Below are positions 1 to 7,902 of a stretch of DNA of 64,000 nt, in pieces. The position numbers and the translations under genes were made by a program. Source of the DNA: an uncultured bacterium (lineage in GTDB: Bacteria; Bipolaricaulota; Bipolaricaulia; RBG-16-55-9; DRJF01); NCBI GenBank assembly GCA_913053845.1, contig CAJXGD010000001.1:32711-96710 (forward strand), written 5' to 3'. The notes below the pieces were generated by a model, which did no database searches, was not told the DNA's origin, and saw only the letters and a program-made list of their open reading frames with translations. Numbering within the stretch: the first letter of the stretch is position 1; every line of letters begins with the position of its first letter.

Positions 1-160
1 TTAACGGCAGCGCTCTCAGAGGCTCTCCTTTGGCCGATTGCCAACTGTCCTGCCTATTGATATAGCTCCCGCCGGCCAAACTGCAAAAATAGCCCTCTGA
101 GAAATCCATGAGAGATATGCCCTATGAGAACAGGCTTTTGTCTCAGTTGGCGATCCTTAA

Positions 161-185
161 GTCCGTTAATGGTACATTAACGGAC
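161..185 (-). terminator. Strong hairpin after the cyclophilin gene
   Basis: A perfect 11-bp inverted repeat (161-171 with 175-185, 3-nt loop) begins 9 nt beyond the stop codon of the minus-strand cyclophilin gene. There is no U-tract, so it may act as a processing or 3'-end stabilising stem rather than a classic intrinsic terminator. I see no gene in bases 1-160. Confidence 0.5.
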
Positions 186-194
186 ATGAAAGCA

Positions 195-806
195 CTACTG
201 ACTTTCCATGGTGATCTTCTTCATCACCAGTGGCTGAAGGGGACGATCCCGGCTGTCGGTAGCGACCCGACCCATCGCCAGCACGACATTCAAACCCTCG
301 ATGACCTGGCCGAAGACGGCATACTTGCCGTCCAAGCTGGGCGCAGGAGCCAGGGTGATGTAGAACTGGCTGCCGGCGCTGTTGGGGTCCTGAGTGCGGG
401 CCATGGCTACCATGCCAGCGCGATCGTGGTTGAGACCCTTGACGATCTCCAGCGGGATGGTCCAACCGGGGCCACCTGAGCCATCACCATTGGGATCTCC
501 CCCTTGGATGACGAAGCCGGGCACCACACGATGGAAGGTCAGGCCATCATAGAAGTGCTGCTTGACCAGCTTGATGAAGTTGCCCGCGGTGATGGGGGCT
601 TCCTTCAGGAAAAGCTTGATCTTGAAATTGCCCTGATTGGTCTCCACCAGCGCGATGGGATCGGTAGTCGGCTCGTTCGCCTGTGTGGTCTTGCCGGTCG
701 CGGCCGGCTTGGCAACAGAGCTCTTACTCGTTTGCTTGGCATTACAACCACTCAGCGCCAGCAACATCACCACAGCACCCAAAGCGACTATTCCCTTCTT
801 TCTCAC
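195..806 (-). CDS. Cyclophilin-type peptidyl-prolyl isomerase, lipoprotein
   Basis: Peptidyl-prolyl cis-trans isomerase expected to act on the outer face of the cytoplasmic membrane. The 203-residue product starts with a basic, hydrophobic signal and a lipobox (LSGC, Cys about 21), followed by a Thr/Ala/Pro-rich linker and a cyclophilin domain from about residue 50. Family motifs include the [20 protein letters not shown] stretch with its catalytic-type Arg and Phe and the later [10 protein letters not shown] stretch. The start is GTG with GGAG 12 nt upstream. It is the last gene of the minus-strand operon, 40 bp after polA. The Lgt encoded at 17.2 kb would lipidate it. Client proteins cannot be inferred. 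Confidence 0.9.
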   Translation of the reverse strand: MRKKGIVALGAVVMLLALSGCNAKQTSKSSVAKPAATGKTTQANEPTTDPIALVETNQGNFKIKLFLKEAPITAGNFIKLVKQHFYDGLTFHRVVPGFVIQGGDPNGDGSGGPGWTIPLEIVKGLNHDRAGMVAMARTQDPNSAGSQFYITLAPAPSLDGKYAVFGQVIEGLNVVLAMGRVATDSRDRPLQPLVMKKITMESQ

Positions 807-846
807 TTCGGAAACACTCTCCTTTATATATTTGGCGTCTCTTGTC

Positions 847-3579
847 CTATAGTCCGCCCCAGCTCTGCCCGGCTTTAACTTCGACTTTCAGCGGTACCTC
901 AAGCTTCATGACCTGCTCCATCGCGCGCTTGATCAGCCCAGCGGCGGCCGGGGCCTCGGCCTGATCAACTTCAAAGAGCAGCTCATCGTGAATCTGCAGG
1001 AGCATATCGCAGCGCAGCCCACTCTGGCGCAGTGCTTCAGCTACGCGCAGCATGGCCAGCTTCATGATGTCGGCCGCGGAGCCTTGCACCGGCGCGTTGA
1101 CGGCGTTGCGCTGCTCATAGCTGCGTCGCGCCCAGTTGTGGCTCTTGATCTCCGGCAGATAGCGCCGCCGGCCGGTGATGGTGCTCACATAACCTTGAGC
1201 CTCGGCCAACTGCACCTGCTCGGTCGCATAGGCCTTGACCCGCTCATAGCGCCGATAATAACTGTCTATATAGCTTTGGGCCTCCTTTTGACTTATCTGC
1301 AACTCGCGCGCCAGCCGATAGGCACTGATCCCATAGATGATCCCGAAATTGATCCGCTTGGCAATTCCTCGCTGATAGGCGTTGACCTGCTCCGGAGCCA
1401 AGCCGAAAAGCTCCGCTGCCGTCTTGCGGTGTAGGTCCTCGCCAGCCCGGAAGGCGCGCAGTAGCTCCGGATCACCGGAAAGATGCGCCAGCACGCGCAG
1501 CTCAATCTGCGAGTAGTCGGCTCCCAGCAACAAGCGGCCCGCCGGGGCGATGAAGGCGGAGCGAATCTGGCCACCCAGCGCTGTGCGCACCGGGATATTC
1601 TGCAGATTGGGATCGCTGGAGGAAAGCCGCCCTGTGGTGGTCACGCTTTGATTAAAAGTCGTGTGAATCCGCCCGGTCTCCGGGTTGATGTAACTGGGTA
1701 GTTTTTCCACGTAGGTACCGCGCAGCTTCTCCAGCTCACGATATTGCAGGATCAGCTCCGGCAGGGGATGCAGGTCGGCCAGCTCGCGCAACACCTGAGC
1801 ATTGGTCGAGACGCCGCTCTTGGTTTTTTTAATCGGCTTGATCGGCTTGAGCCGCAGTCGCTCAAAGAGCACCTCGGCCACCTGCTTAGGCGAGCTGGGA
1901 TTGAACTCGCCGCCGGCCAGCCGGGCCATCTCAGCGCGCAATACTTCGATCTGCTTGTGCAGCTCCCGCGCCTGCTCTTTCAGGATGGCCGGATCTAGCC
2001 CAATGCCGGACAGCTCCATCCTGGCCAGCACCGGGATCAGCGGCAGCTCGATCTCCGAGAAGAGCTCCCAGAGCCTATCGGCCCGTAGTTTCTCGCTCAG
2101 CGGTCGGCGCAGGCACAGCACCGTCTCGGCATCGGCGACGGAGTAGCGCGCCGCTTCGTCTATAGGAACTTTACTAAATTCCTGTTGGCTTAGCTCTTTA
2201 TACGGCTGCATGGCGCGATGCAGATAGTGCGCGGCGATCGCAGCTAAGCTCTTGGGGCTGCCCGGCTCCAGCAGATAGGCGGCGATCATGGAGTCGAAAG
2301 CGACCTGCCGGAGTTTAATCCCGTAGCGCCGCAATATCTTCAGATCATACTTAATATTCTGCCCTAGGAGCTCTTTGCCGGGGTTCTCCAGCAGCGGCCT
2401 GAGCCGAGTGAGGGTTTCTTCCAGCCCCAACTGGGGCGGCGCGCCAAGATAGTCGTGCGCCAGCGGCAAATAGTAGCCGCGGCCCGTCTCTACCGCCAGT
2501 GATATGCCGACTATCTGGGCCCGCAGCGCGTCCCGACTGCTTGTCTCCAGATCGAGCGAGATGGCCGGAGCCTGACCCAATCGGGCTAAGAGCACCTCAA
2601 ATTGCTCCTCGCTAAGCACGATCTCAACGGCGATCTCGGCCGGCCGGAGCGGATCGAGCGCCAGCTCCTGGAGCAGGCTGCGGAACTGCAACTGCTGAAA
2701 CAGCTCGCGCAACCGCGCTCGGTCGGGAGCATGGCAGCGGCATTTTGCCAGCAATACCGCTGAATCCTGTTCCAAGGGGACCGCTTGCAGTTCGACCAGT
2801 TGGCGACTCAGCCTGGCCTGCTCGGCGTAGTTGAGCAAAGCATCCCGCGCGCGCCGATTGCTCACCCGTTCGGCCTGGGCCAGCAACCCTTCCAGTGAGC
2901 CGAACTCGCCCAACAGTCGCTTGGCGGTGACCTTGCCGATGCCGGGCACGCCGGGCACGTTGTCCACCGCATCGCCCACCAAGGCCAGATAATCGCCGAT
3001 CTGCTCCGGTGGCACGCCCAAATGGCGTCGGACCCCTTCCGCGTCCAGCAACTCCAGCGCCTGCCCCGCTCGGCCGGCCGGTCGCAAGAGCTGCACCCGC
3101 TCACCCACCAGTTGCATCAGGTCCTTATCACCGGAGAAGATCAGCGCTGGCAGATCCCTATCAGCCCGAACCAGCCGACGAATCAAGGTGGCGATCAGGT
3201 CATCGGCCTCGTAACCCGGAGCGGCGAAGTGCGGCAGACCCAGAGCCTCCACCACCTCCTGGATGCGCGGCAATTGCACAGCCAACTCTTCTGCCATCGG
3301 CGGGCGCTGCGCCTTATACTCGGCGTACAGCTGATGGCGCCACGTGGGACCGCGCGAGTCGAAGGCCACCGCGGCATACTGGGCCGGATAATCACCCAGC
3401 AACTTGAGCAGCATCCGGCTCACCCCGTAGATCGCCCCAGTGGGAAAGCCCTCAGCAGTAGACAGACCTGACATGGCAAAATAGGCCGGATAGATCAGCG
3501 AGCCGGCGTCTATCAGCAGCAGCCGCGCTGCGTTAGCTTCGTCTGTGCCTGGATCAGGTGGTCGAGATCGGTCGGCCAT
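847..3579 (-). CDS. polA: DNA polymerase I
   Basis: Gap-filling and repair DNA polymerase of 910 residues, full length for the family. Domains in order are a 5' nuclease (about residues 15-300), a 3'-5' exonuclease, and an A-family polymerase. The exonuclease keeps its DxE (LDLETS), NxxxD (GQNIKYD) and YxxxD (YSVAD) motifs, so proofreading looks intact. The polymerase keeps motif A (DYSQIELR), motif B ([10 protein letters not shown]) and motif C (IHDELL). The start at 3579 follows a strong GAGGAGG site and overlaps the end of ruvC by 26 bp; the open frame extends 20 codons further upstream but without family support. Confidence 0.97.
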   Translation of the reverse strand: MADRSRPPDPGTDEANAARLLLIDAGSLIYPAYFAMSGLSTAEGFPTGAIYGVSRMLLKLLGDYPAQYAAVAFDSRGPTWRHQLYAEYKAQRPPMAEELAVQLPRIQEVVEALGLPHFAAPGYEADDLIATLIRRLVRADRDLPALIFSGDKDLMQLVGERVQLLRPAGRAGQALELLDAEGVRRHLGVPPEQIGDYLALVGDAVDNVPGVPGIGKVTAKRLLGEFGSLEGLLAQAERVSNRRARDALLNYAEQARLSRQLVELQAVPLEQDSAVLLAKCRCHAPDRARLRELFQQLQFRSLLQELALDPLRPAEIAVEIVLSEEQFEVLLARLGQAPAISLDLETSSRDALRAQIVGISLAVETGRGYYLPLAHDYLGAPPQLGLEETLTRLRPLLENPGKELLGQNIKYDLKILRRYGIKLRQVAFDSMIAAYLLEPGSPKSLAAIAAHYLHRAMQPYKELSQQEFSKVPIDEAARYSVADAETVLCLRRPLSEKLRADRLWELFSEIELPLIPVLARMELSGIGLDPAILKEQARELHKQIEVLRAEMARLAGGEFNPSSPKQVAEVLFERLRLKPIKPIKKTKSGVSTNAQVLRELADLHPLPELILQYRELEKLRGTYVEKLPSYINPETGRIHTTFNQSVTTTGRLSSSDPNLQNIPVRTALGGQIRSAFIAPAGRLLLGADYSQIELRVLAHLSGDPELLRAFRAGEDLHRKTAAELFGLAPEQVNAYQRGIAKRINFGIIYGISAYRLARELQISQKEAQSYIDSYYRRYERVKAYATEQVQLAEAQGYVSTITGRRRYLPEIKSHNWARRSYEQRNAVNAPVQGSAADIMKLAMLRVAEALRQSGLRCDMLLQIHDELLFEVDQAEAPAAAGLIKRAMEQVMKLEVPLKVEVKAGQSWGGL

Positions 3580-4057
3580 TGATGCCTCCTCGGCTGCGCA
3601 GCAGATGGCAGAGCGCGATGGCCAGCGCATCGGCCGCATCGTCCGGTCGGGGCAGGGTATTCAAGTTCAGCAGCCGTTGGACCATCGCCTGCACCTGGCG
3701 CTTGCCCGCCCGCCCGTAGCCGCAAATCTGACGTTTGACTTCTAGCGGCGTATACCCGCTGATCGGCAACTCATGGCCGGCCAGCAAGATGACCCCACGC
3801 GCCTGCGCCACAGCCATCGCCGTAGTGACGTTTTTGCAAAAGAAGAGCCGCTCGACCGCCATAGCCGCTGGCCGCGCTTCGCTGATGAGTGCGCACAGCT
3901 CCTCATAAATCATCTGCAACCGGGCCGGATCGGCCTGAGCGGCCGGCGTGCGGATCACCCCGGCTTCGATCAGCCGATAGACACGATCCCCTGAGCCAGG
4001 TTCGATCAGGCCATAGCCCACGATCGCCAGGCCGGGGTCTATGCCCAAGACCCTCAT
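3554..4057 (-). CDS. ruvC: Holliday junction resolvase RuvC
   Basis: Endonuclease that resolves four-way junctions, working with the RuvAB motor (ruvA lies at 38.4 kb). The 167-residue product begins MRVLGIDPGLAIVGYG, the first acidic active-site segment of the RNase H-like fold, and has further family segments (AVERLFFCKN, YTPLEVKRQICGYGRAGK, DDAADALAIALCH). The ATG overlaps the TGA of the upstream yceD-like gene as ATGA, which fixes this start over the longer open frame. It is co-transcribed with polA. Confidence 0.96.
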   Translation of the reverse strand: MRVLGIDPGLAIVGYGLIEPGSGDRVYRLIEAGVIRTPAAQADPARLQMIYEELCALISEARPAAMAVERLFFCKNVTTAMAVAQARGVILLAGHELPISGYTPLEVKRQICGYGRAGKRQVQAMVQRLLNLNTLPRPDDAADALAIALCHLLRSRGGINGRPISTT

Positions 4058-4587
4058 GGCAACAGCTTTTTCAGCACGGCCAACCGCGGATCGCCCCACC
4101 GTTCCGGTGGACAGTAACATGCTCCCAGATTCAGGTCATGGCCACAGTGGGGGCAAAGCCCCTGGCAATCAGGTTTACAGAGATATTTGGGCTCCAAGGA
4201 GTTAAGTATCAAGCTGTGCAGATAAGGCAATAATTCCAGCTCTTTAGCCTGACGAGGATAGAAAAACTCCTCAATCGGCAACCCCTCAGCCCCGGCGGCC
4301 GGCTCCTCGCGCAGCACAAGCTGCTGCTCCAACATGATCGGCACCCTGACCGGTGCCAGGCAGCGGCTACAGGAGAGCTCGATCTCGGTGGCAAGATGCA
4401 GATCTAGATAGATTAGTTGCTCCTGATAGAGGGCCTGACCCCAGATGTGCAGCGCCTGAGTGAAAGATAAGCGACGCTCGCCCGACCCTGCTTGGCCCCG
4501 CTTGGCTATGCTAAGCGTCCCGGTCTGATCGAAAGGCACCATTCGACCCCGTTGTCGCCTGAGTCGCTGTAGTTCAAGCTTGAACAT
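4054..4587 (-). CDS. YceD/DUF177 family protein with Cys cluster
   Basis: Small protein of the YceD (DUF177) family, often found beside rpmF and implicated in 23S rRNA/ribosome biogenesis. The 177-residue product starts MFKLELQRLRR, matches the family's core acidic and SCSRCL segments, and ends in a zinc-binding-like CKPDCQGLCPHCG cluster. rpmF and plsX, its usual neighbours, are absent; it sits between folP and ruvC with ATGA coupling to ruvC. An upstream ATG at 4611 lies within a stem-loop, so I prefer 4587. The exact biochemical role is unknown. Confidence 0.8.
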   Translation of the reverse strand: MFKLELQRLRRQRGRMVPFDQTGTLSIAKRGQAGSGERRLSFTQALHIWGQALYQEQLIYLDLHLATEIELSCSRCLAPVRVPIMLEQQLVLREEPAAGAEGLPIEEFFYPRQAKELELLPYLHSLILNSLEPKYLCKPDCQGLCPHCGHDLNLGACYCPPERWGDPRLAVLKKLLP

Positions 4588-4600
4588 ATATCTTTGGTAA

Positions 4601-4630
4601 GGGCGAAACATTGGCCATAAATGCTTCGCC
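4601..4630. repeat. REP-like stem-loop between folP and yceD
   Basis: Ten-base arms 4601-4610 and 4621-4630 form a stem with one G-U wobble around a 10-nt loop. The arm GGGCGAAGCA resembles interspersed GTAGGGGCGAA-type palindromes found in several phyla. A related half-copy appears near 37543-37565. It fills the space between the folP stop and the next start. Confidence 0.55.
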
Positions 4631-4631
4631 C

Positions 4632-5462
4632 CTACTGCTCTCCCTGGACGGCAGCGAGCACCTGGAGCGCCCGCCTGACCGGTCCCACATCGTGGACGCG
4701 CAGGATCTGCGCTCCGTGGAGCGCGCCGATCAGGCAACTGGCGATCGTCTCCTCCAGCCGCTGAGAGACCGGACGATGTGTGATAGCCCCCAGGAACGAC
4801 TTGCGTGAGGTGCCCAGCAGGATCGGCCTCCCCAGTTTAGCCAATTCGCCCAGCCGTCTCAAGATCTCGCTGTTATCCTGAGGTCGCTTGCCGAAACCAA
4901 TCCCCGGATCAAGGATGATTTGCGCGCGCACGATGCCTCGGCTCTGTGCAAAAGCCAGTCTTTCACGCAAGAAATCGCCGATCTCGCTCATCACATCATC
5001 ATAGTGTATGAGCTGACTCTGCATAGTTTGTGGGGTACCACGCATGTGCATCAACACCACCCCGGCGCCGGAGGCGGCAACGACCTCGGCCATCTGAGCA
5101 TCGAAGCGCAAGGCACTCACATCGTTGACCAGCTCAGCTCCGGCTGCCAAGGCCGCCTGCGCGACCGAGGCCTTGTAAGTATCTATTGAGAGAGGCAACT
5201 CCGGCAGAGCCTGATGCACAGCGCGCACTACCGGCAGCACCCGCCGCAGCTCTTCCTCCGGCGGAACCGACTGCGCACCGGGCCTGGTGGACTCGCCACC
5301 TATATCCAAGATGTCGGCACCCTCTTGGGCCAGCCGCTCCGCCTGACGTAGGGCGGCATCAACTTTAACATAGCGGCCACCGTCGGAGAATGAGTCCGGC
5401 GTGACGTTCAAAATGCCCATGATCAGTGGGCGGCCTCCGGGTTGGTCGCTATTCTCGCTCAA
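4632..5462 (-). CDS. folP: Dihydropteroate synthase
   Basis: Condenses p-aminobenzoate with 6-hydroxymethyl-dihydropterin diphosphate in folate synthesis. The 276-residue TIM-barrel shows MGILNVTPDSFSDGG, the DIGGESTRPGA loop, SIDTYKA, LDPGIGFGK and GTSRKSFLG, all substrate-binding signatures of the family. The likely start is TTG at 5462, overlapping the thiolase stop by 14 bp, with AAGGGA about 12 nt upstream; the only later ATG would remove the first strand. No other folate gene is present in the window. Confidence 0.93.
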   Translation of the reverse strand: MSENSDQPGGRPLIMGILNVTPDSFSDGGRYVKVDAALRQAERLAQEGADILDIGGESTRPGAQSVPPEEELRRVLPVVRAVHQALPELPLSIDTYKASVAQAALAAGAELVNDVSALRFDAQMAEVVAASGAGVVLMHMRGTPQTMQSQLIHYDDVMSEIGDFLRERLAFAQSRGIVRAQIILDPGIGFGKRPQDNSEILRRLGELAKLGRPILLGTSRKSFLGAITHRPVSQRLEETIASCLIGALHGAQILRVHDVGPVRRALQVLAAVQGEQ

Positions 5463-6582
5463 TGATGGTGGCGATCCCTTGACCGAAGCCGATGCACATG
5501 GTGATCAAGGCCCGCTCCGCCTCCCGGCGCTCCAGCTCGTGCAAAGCGGTGGTCATCAGCCGCGCGCCGGAACAGCCCAAGGGATGGCCCAGGGCGATCG
5601 CCCCACCATTGACGTTTAGCTTCTCCCAGTCGGCGTCGAGCTCCCGTCCCCAGGCGAGCGGCACCGAAGCGAAGGCCTCGTTGACCTCGAAGATATCGAG
5701 ATCACCAAGCTGGAGGCCGGCCCGTTTCAAAGCCAGCTGGGTCGCCGGAATCGGGCCGGTGAGCATGATGGTAGGATCAACTCCGATCACCGCCCAGCTC
5801 AAGAAATGTGCCTTGGGCTTGAGTCCCAACTCTTGGGCCTTCTCCCTGGAGGTGAGCAGCAGCAGCGCAGCGCCGTCGCTGATCTGGCTCGAGTTGCCGG
5901 CGGTGATCACCCCAGCGGGCCGAAAGGCCGGCGCCAGGGTGGCCATCTTCTCCAGGCTGGTATTGCGGCGGATGGTCTCATCCTGTCTGATTAATTCTCC
6001 GGCGACCGGCACCGGCACCAGCTCGGCCGCGAAGCGCCCCTCGTCGGCCGCCTGCGCAGCTTTCCGGTGACTTTCCAGGGAGAACTGGTCCAGCTCGCGG
6101 CGCGAGATCTTCCATCGCTCGGCGATCCGCTCCGCCGACTCGCCCTGGACTACTATCTCATAGCGCTCGGTGAGCTTGGGATTGAGCGGTCCCAGGTCGG
6201 AGGCCATCAGCTCGCGGCTCATGCTCTCTACTCCGCCGGCCAGCACCACCTCGGCCAGGCCGGTGGCGATCTCCTGGGCGGCGAAAGTGACCGCCTGCTG
6301 GCCGGAACCGCAGAGCCGATTGACGCTGGTGGCGGCCACCGAGACCGGCAGGCCGGCCGCCAGGGTGATCAGGCGGGCCAAGTTGCCGCCCTGCTCGCCT
6401 TTCTGGGTGACGCAGCCGATGATGACGTCCTCTATCAGGCCGGGCTCGATGCCGCTGCGCTCCAGCAGCGCCTGTAAGACGACGATGGCCAGATCATCGG
6501 GGCGGATATCTTTGAAGGCGCCGCCGTTCTTGCCCACGGGGGTGCGCAGCGCCTCGATGATGACCGGCTCGCGGAGTCTCAT
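5449..6582 (-). CDS. Thiolase (acetyl-CoA C-acyltransferase)
   Basis: Thiolase-superfamily enzyme that makes or cleaves 3-ketoacyl-CoA. The 377-residue protein keeps the nucleophilic Cys (RLCGSGQQA, about residue 88), the GHPLGCSGAR His segment and the C-terminal Cys loop (TMCIGFGQGIA). Degradative versus biosynthetic function cannot be told from sequence alone. It starts 1 nt after the stop of the small MTH865-like gene and overlaps folP. Together with the mutase at 46-48 kb and the membrane Fe-S oxidoreductase at 23-25 kb it points to acyl-CoA turnover. Confidence 0.93.
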   Translation of the reverse strand: MRLREPVIIEALRTPVGKNGGAFKDIRPDDLAIVVLQALLERSGIEPGLIEDVIIGCVTQKGEQGGNLARLITLAAGLPVSVAATSVNRLCGSGQQAVTFAAQEIATGLAEVVLAGGVESMSRELMASDLGPLNPKLTERYEIVVQGESAERIAERWKISRRELDQFSLESHRKAAQAADEGRFAAELVPVPVAGELIRQDETIRRNTSLEKMATLAPAFRPAGVITAGNSSQISDGAALLLLTSREKAQELGLKPKAHFLSWAVIGVDPTIMLTGPIPATQLALKRAGLQLGDLDIFEVNEAFASVPLAWGRELDADWEKLNVNGGAIALGHPLGCSGARLMTTALHELERREAERALITMCIGFGQGIATIIERE

Positions 6583-6583
6583 C

Positions 6584-6838
6584 TTAGATCAGGCCCGCTT
6601 CTTGCAGCCCGGCCATCACGTCGCGCAGCAGATCATCGGCGTTCTCGTAGGGAAAACTGGCTCGACCGGAGAGCTTTTGGCTCATCTCCATCGCGGTAAA
6701 CGATTTGTCACCGGCTTGGAATTGGGTCATCGGCCCTTGGGGCAGGACCGGAAGCAGATCCATCACGCTCTTGACCGGATAGTTGGCCTGGCTAAAGATT
6801 TCTTTCAGTTGCGTCTCCAGCTCTTCTCGTGCGGCCAT
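6584..6838 (-). CDS. MTH865-like small protein
   Basis: An 84-residue protein resembling the MTH865 family (EF-hand-like helical fold first seen in methanogens): an N-terminal helix, then NYPVKSVMDLLPVLP, a Gly-rich middle and a second ASFPYENADDLLRDV segment. Its function is unknown. The start has GGAGGTG 8-9 nt upstream and a TTGACA/TAAGAT promoter, making it the first gene of the thiolase-folP-yceD-ruvC-polA-ppi operon. The 1-nt spacing to thiolase suggests co-regulation and perhaps a role in acyl-CoA metabolism. Confidence 0.7.
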   Translation of the reverse strand: MAAREELETQLKEIFSQANYPVKSVMDLLPVLPQGPMTQFQAGDKSFTAMEMSQKLSGRASFPYENADDLLRDVMAGLQEAGLI

Positions 6839-6877
6839 CTTAACTTACACCTCCAGGAAAGATAGAATGCTAGCTAT

Positions 6878-6907
6878 ATCTTAGCTGACCGAAAATCCCT
6901 CTGTCAA
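6878..6907 (-). promoter_or_regulatory. Promoter of the MTH865/thiolase operon
   Basis: Minus-strand TTGACA (6902-6907) and TAAGAT (6878-6883) are separated by 18 bp, giving a 5' leader of about 30 nt that contains GGAGGTG. Confidence 0.75.
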
Positions 6908-6957
6908 ACGGCTGGCGGTCCCTCAGGTCAGCAGTTATTGAAGACTCTTAGACTTAG

Positions 6958-7030
6958 CGCCCCCAAGGGGAGTCGAACCCCTGTTTCCGGCTTGAAGGGC
7001 CAGCGTCCTAGGCCGCTAGACGATGGGGGC
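6958..7030 (-). tRNA. tRNA-Glu (anticodon UUC) with C33
   Basis: A complete cloverleaf: acceptor GCCCCCA paired with TGGGGGC, anticodon stem CTGGC/GCCGG, T-loop TTCGACT. The anticodon loop reads CCTTCAA, giving anticodon TTC but cytosine at position 33, where almost all tRNAs have U. CCA is not encoded. Compare tRNA-Glu(CUC) at 28453, which has a normal CTCTCAA loop. Confidence 0.93.
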
Positions 7031-7044
7031 CAGCGGACTACTCA

Positions 7045-7074
7045 ATTATAGCCGCCGGTCGGCTGCTGCCGCAA
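7045..7074 (-). promoter_or_regulatory. Promoter of tRNA-Glu(UUC)
   Basis: Minus-strand TTGCGG (7069-7074) and TATAAT (7045-7050) with an 18-bp spacer, ending 14 bp before the mature tRNA 5' end. Confidence 0.65.
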
Positions 7075-7089
7075 CAGAATAGTATTGCA

Positions 7090-7118
7090 TTGCCGAGCGC
7101 TCGCTGCTACGCTATAGT
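7090..7118 (+). promoter_or_regulatory. Promoter of the LamG-like gene
   Basis: TTGCCG (7090-7095) and TATAGT (7113-7118) with a 17-bp spacer; the gene start follows 35 bp later with GGGGGAG as ribosome site. Confidence 0.6.
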
Positions 7119-7153
7119 GACTGGGCACAAGAGATTGAAAGGGGGAGCTCAAC

Positions 7154-7825
7154 ATGCGAGGTATATCGGTCTTCTGGCTCATTGCCGCCGTACTGGCGCT
7201 GCTCTGGTTGGTGGTCAGCTCCAACGTGCCACCCAGTCCCCAACTGCTCTTCTATGATAACTTCAATATGACCCTCAAAGGCCAGCCCGACCCGGCCTGG
7301 CACCTGCCTCAGTCGGCCAGCTACAAGGCCGCCCGCTGGATCGTCAGCGATCAGGAGAGTTACACCATCGAGAAGGCCCCCCTCGGCCAGCCGCTGCTCA
7401 GCTTCACCGGCAGCCCGGACTGGCAAGATTATCGCCTGGAGCTTGATGTCTCTTGGGCCTCCCCTCGCCTGGACAACGCGGTGGTCATCGGAGTGCGGGT
7501 GCGCGACGCCGATAATCTCGTGGGGCTCTTCTATCAGCCCGGCCAGCCGGTGCTCTTCAAGACCAAACGGGAGGGCCACTGGCAAGCAGTTGAGGGCCAG
7601 CAAGCGCTCCTGCTGCAAGCGCCGCTCAATTCCAACGCCCACCTGACCATCACGGTAGAAGGCGACCGCTATCGCGCTTATCTGGGAGATCAACTGATCG
7701 TCAGTGCTACTATCCCTGGCTTCCCCAGCGGCTATATCGCCCTACAGACGGCTATGGCCGATTTCAACGGCACCCCTGTGGCCGCCCAATTCGATAACCT
7801 GCGGGTGCTCAAGCTCTCACCTTAA
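7154..7825 (+). CDS. Membrane-anchored LamG/DUF1080-like protein
   Basis: A 223-residue exported protein. Residues 5-22 form one hydrophobic segment, either an uncleaved anchor or a signal peptide. The rest looks like a concanavalin-type beta sandwich: DNFNM start, DWQDYRLELDVSW, an inner GVRVRDADNLVGLFYQ strand pair, ITVEGDRYRAYLGDQ and the closing AAQFDNLRVLKL. This matches LamG/family-16-like carbohydrate-binding folds by pattern. No catalytic glutamates of glycosidases are evident, so binding is more likely than hydrolysis. It precedes the cell-surface glycosyltransferase fusion by 77 bp. Confidence 0.65.
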   Translation: MRGISVFWLIAAVLALLWLVVSSNVPPSPQLLFYDNFNMTLKGQPDPAWHLPQSASYKAARWIVSDQESYTIEKAPLGQPLLSFTGSPDWQDYRLELDVSWASPRLDNAVVIGVRVRDADNLVGLFYQPGQPVLFKTKREGHWQAVEGQQALLLQAPLNSNAHLTITVEGDRYRAYLGDQLIVSATIPGFPSGYIALQTAMADFNGTPVAAQFDNLRVLKLSP

Positions 7826-7864
7826 AGGCAAGACAGATATCCTAGCAGCAGCACGCGGCCGTCC

Positions 7865-7894
7865 TTGACCCGGCCTGTCCGGCCGCTTTAAGCT
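7865..7894 (+). promoter_or_regulatory. Promoter giving a leaderless glycosyltransferase mRNA
   Basis: TTGACC (7865-7870) and TAAGCT (7889-7894), 18-bp spacer. The ATG at 7903 comes 8 nt after the -10 box and has no ribosome site, so transcription should begin at or next to the start codon. Confidence 0.55.
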
Positions 7895-7902
7895 AAGCAA
7901 CC

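Noticed and set aside
3580..3639. Twenty extra N-terminal residues of PolA
   Set aside because: They are antisense-free but lie in ruvC coding sequence; GAGGAGG before the ATG at 3579 sets the start.
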